A DNA stretch of 64,000 nucleotides from Novacetimonas maltaceti (GTDB lineage Bacteria > Pseudomonadota > Alphaproteobacteria > Acetobacterales > Acetobacteraceae), in the NCBI RefSeq assembly GCF_002906255.1, contig NZ_POTC01000006.1:45302-109301 (forward strand), written 5' to 3'. The translations under genes were made by a program, and so were the position numbers. Under the pieces are notes generated by a model. That model worked only from the letters and a program-made list of their open reading frames with translations, searched no databases and had not been told where the DNA came from. Numbering within the stretch: position 1 is the stretch's first letter; the number at the start of each line of letters is the position of its first letter. Shown one piece after another: positions 62,676 through 64,000 of this stretch.

Positions 62676-62765
62676 CCCCGAACCCTGCCCCTCGCGCAGG
62701 GTAGACCGACACGGTGTTGTGGGGTAACATTTCCAAGAACAGGAACGGCAATTACTTTTCTGTTT
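62676..62765 (+). pseudogene. Decayed N-terminal part of paralogue 2
   Basis: One frame reads TDTVLWGNISKNRNGNYFSV, which lines up with EVTMVWGNLQNISSGNYIL of paralogue 1. The frame then shifts near 62755, and the rest continues as FVNGTGRNSQNFLADRSGKT in the next gene. A stop lies just before this piece. It is a broken remnant of the missing beta domain. Confidence 0.55.
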
Positions 62766-63494
62766 GTGAATGGCACAGGCAGGAACAGCCAGAATTTTCT
62801 TGCGGACCGGTCTGGTAAAACGCCCCTGTTCCGGACCCATGGCGCATCGGAAGTACGAGCCTACACCATGTTATTCATCTTCAGCGTGCTGATCGGCCTC
62901 TATTCACTCTACCTGATCAGCACGGGCAGCCATGTAACAGGCAGCCTGCTGCTCATCACGGCTCTCATCTGTGCCGTGCGGTTTACTTACGTGGCAAGAA
63001 GGATACTCCGGACGCAGATACAGGCCGATGCCGCGCAAAGCCAGGAGCCCGCGCCGCGCCAGGATGAACGGCCCGGCCCGCATGAAATCCACCAGCCGAC
63101 ACCCCACGTTCCCGCCGATGCCGGCGAACGGCAGGCACGCATGAACGGTCCGGCGACAGGCACCCCCACGACAGAATTGATGACGTCGAGCATGGACATG
63201 CTGCGTGCGCTCGCGGATGAGATCGCGACCGGCAAGGCCACCAGGCCCCCGCCAAGCGTCTATGACAGGGCGGCCGAAGCCGGGGCCCTGACAGTCCGCA
63301 ACGCCCTGGCGCGCGTTACGCGAGAGGACGGGGATGTCGAGGGGATGCGCCGCATCGCGGAAACCATCTTCTGCCACGGATTCAACCAGCATCTGGAGGA
63401 AGAAAACGTGGACTTCCAGTCGCGCGAAAGCTGCGCGGAAATGGAACTGGCCATCATGACATGGAAAAGCCGCAACCCCGATCTGTTTCAGTAA
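62766..63494 (+). CDS. Two-helix membrane protein (paralogue 2, truncated N-terminus)
   Basis: A 242-residue frame beginning at GTG. Its first 30 residues (TGRNSQNFLADRSGKTPLFR) match TGRDTSFTGRLGSANTPLFQ of paralogue 1. Two transmembrane helices follow near 37-55 and 60-75. The remaining 160 residues form a polar tail, with a Pro-rich linker and a helical end (VDFQSRESCAEMELAIMTWK), not present in paralogue 1. The beta domain is missing or in another frame. Whether the protein is made is uncertain. Confidence 0.55.
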   Translation: MNGTGRNSQNFLADRSGKTPLFRTHGASEVRAYTMLFIFSVLIGLYSLYLISTGSHVTGSLLLITALICAVRFTYVARRILRTQIQADAAQSQEPAPRQDERPGPHEIHQPTPHVPADAGERQARMNGPATGTPTTELMTSSMDMLRALADEIATGKATRPPPSVYDRAAEAGALTVRNALARVTREDGDVEGMRRIAETIFCHGFNQHLEEENVDFQSRESCAEMELAIMTWKSRNPDLFQ

Positions 63495-63497
63495 GGT

Positions 63498-63557
63498 CAT
63501 GGTTTCCAAAGGGGAATATCCTTTGGTTGGGTTTCAGGGGCAACGCCCCTGAGGCAG
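63498..63557 (+). repeat. Repeat family A, degenerate partial copy
   Basis: Two hairpins remain: CAAAGGGGAATATCCTTTGG (imperfect) and CAGGGGCAACGCCCCTG. It begins right after the paralogue 2 stop. Confidence 0.7.
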
Positions 63558-63736
63558 TCGGCGCATGCAACACCCGGGCGGCAATTTACTGCCGTTGTCC
63601 CCCTGAAATACCTGCGTGACGCGCCACGCCACAAAATATGTGCGGAGTGCACATTTTTTTCCGGGAAGGGTATTCGCACAATATGAAACATTCTATAATA
63701 ATATGATTACAGCAATCAGCCGGAATTGGACAAGAG

Positions 63737-63916
63737 ATGGTCGATATTACGCTTTCACGCGGCACAAAGATCTGGATCGAGGGCGTGCATGGCAAGGTTG
63801 GCAGTAACCAGAAATGGTCGGATACGTATGTCTCCGGTGCAGGAAATAGTGTCAGCAGCCGCACTGTCGCCCGTGGAGGGATCGAAGAACCCTTGATTGA
63901 TGTGCTTGGCCGGTAA
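63737..63916 (+). pseudogene. Paralogue 3, interrupted after about 46 residues
   Basis: The frame begins MVDITLSRGTKIWIEGVHGK, then VGSNQKWSDTYVSG, close to the start of paralogue 1. From about 63873 the similarity stops and the frame runs 15 codons into foreign-looking, AT-richer DNA to a stop. It is a truncated gene, probably cut by a mobile element. AAGAG lies before the ATG. Confidence 0.7.
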
Positions 63917-64000
63917 TTTCTGGGTTTTGGCGATTTGATTGACGGTTTTTGCGATGGCGTCCAGTCTGCGTTTTGAGCAGATTGGGAGTTGTCTCTCGCT
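63873..64000. mobile_element. Probable insertion-element end at the window edge
   Basis: The boundary is defined only by the sudden loss of similarity to paralogue 1. The sequence beyond has a different composition and an open minus-strand frame (SERQLPICSKRRLDAIAKTV, then NQIAKTQKLPAKHI) that could be a transposase end. No terminal inverted repeat or family could be identified because the element continues outside the window. Confidence 0.4.

Noticed and set aside
1..64000. tRNA or rRNA genes, including a tRNA attachment site for the prophage
   Set aside because: No cloverleaf or rRNA-like stretch was recognised by reading; a tRNAscan or covariance-model search would be decisive.

Overview
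The window is GC-rich chromosomal DNA of an alphaproteobacterium. Codon use, the metA/ssuD/mtnK set, the SsuD-type enzymes and an IS5-like remnant fit an acetic acid bacterium (Acetobacteraceae, probably Komagataeibacter/Gluconacetobacter). The genus is inference. No rRNA, tRNA or CRISPR was recognised.

Region 1 (1-6902) is a tightly overlapping plus-strand operon for nucleoside or sugar uptake and breakdown. It encodes the end of a two-NBD ABC ATPase, two permeases, a cysteine hydrolase, a PfkB kinase, a nucleoside phosphorylase-like protein, a SIS-domain protein and an aldehyde dehydrogenase. A TonB-dependent receptor (6983-9382) follows.

Region 2 (9740-24640) is the most unusual part. A leftward operon encodes a 2,377-residue Sel1-repeat protein, a 1,001-residue soluble FtsK/SpoIIIE ATPase, two overlapping WXG100-like small helical proteins, and two further helical proteins of 332 and 152 residues. 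A divergent pair encodes an exported protein and a multi-pass membrane protein. Together this looks like a type VII (ESX)-like secretion locus in a diderm proteobacterium, and I know of no described system with this composition.

Region 3 (24860-33967) is chromosomal metabolism: Cu/Zn superoxide dismutase-like protein, a cysteine-less peroxiredoxin-like protein, an RBBP9-type hydrolase, an Rrf2 regulator, and a sulfur/methionine group. That group has 5-methylthioribose kinase, alkanesulfonate monooxygenase, flavin reductase, and MetA behind a SAM-I-like riboswitch. A molbindin (Mop) protein closes the region.

Region 4 (34050-61475) is a contractile-tail prophage. The late genes run leftward in the order small and large terminase, portal, DUF2213 maturation protein, cement protein, DUF2184 capsid, head completion, sheath (DUF3383), tube, chaperone with a probable frameshift extension, tape measure, baseplate, tail fibre, and lysis genes. 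A short rightward group (58957-61475) includes a zinc-ribbon HTH protein and a DUF1376 replication-type protein. No integrase, excisionase or CI-like repressor is seen, so the prophage may be defective.

Region 5 (61580-64000) holds three related membrane-protein genes in tandem in different states: intact, decayed at the N-terminus, and interrupted by what looks like an insertion element at the window edge.

Three families of palindromic intergenic repeats occur in the right-hand 40 kb and sit at many boundaries between gene blocks, including inside the prophage. The largest family has compensatory base changes in its stems.
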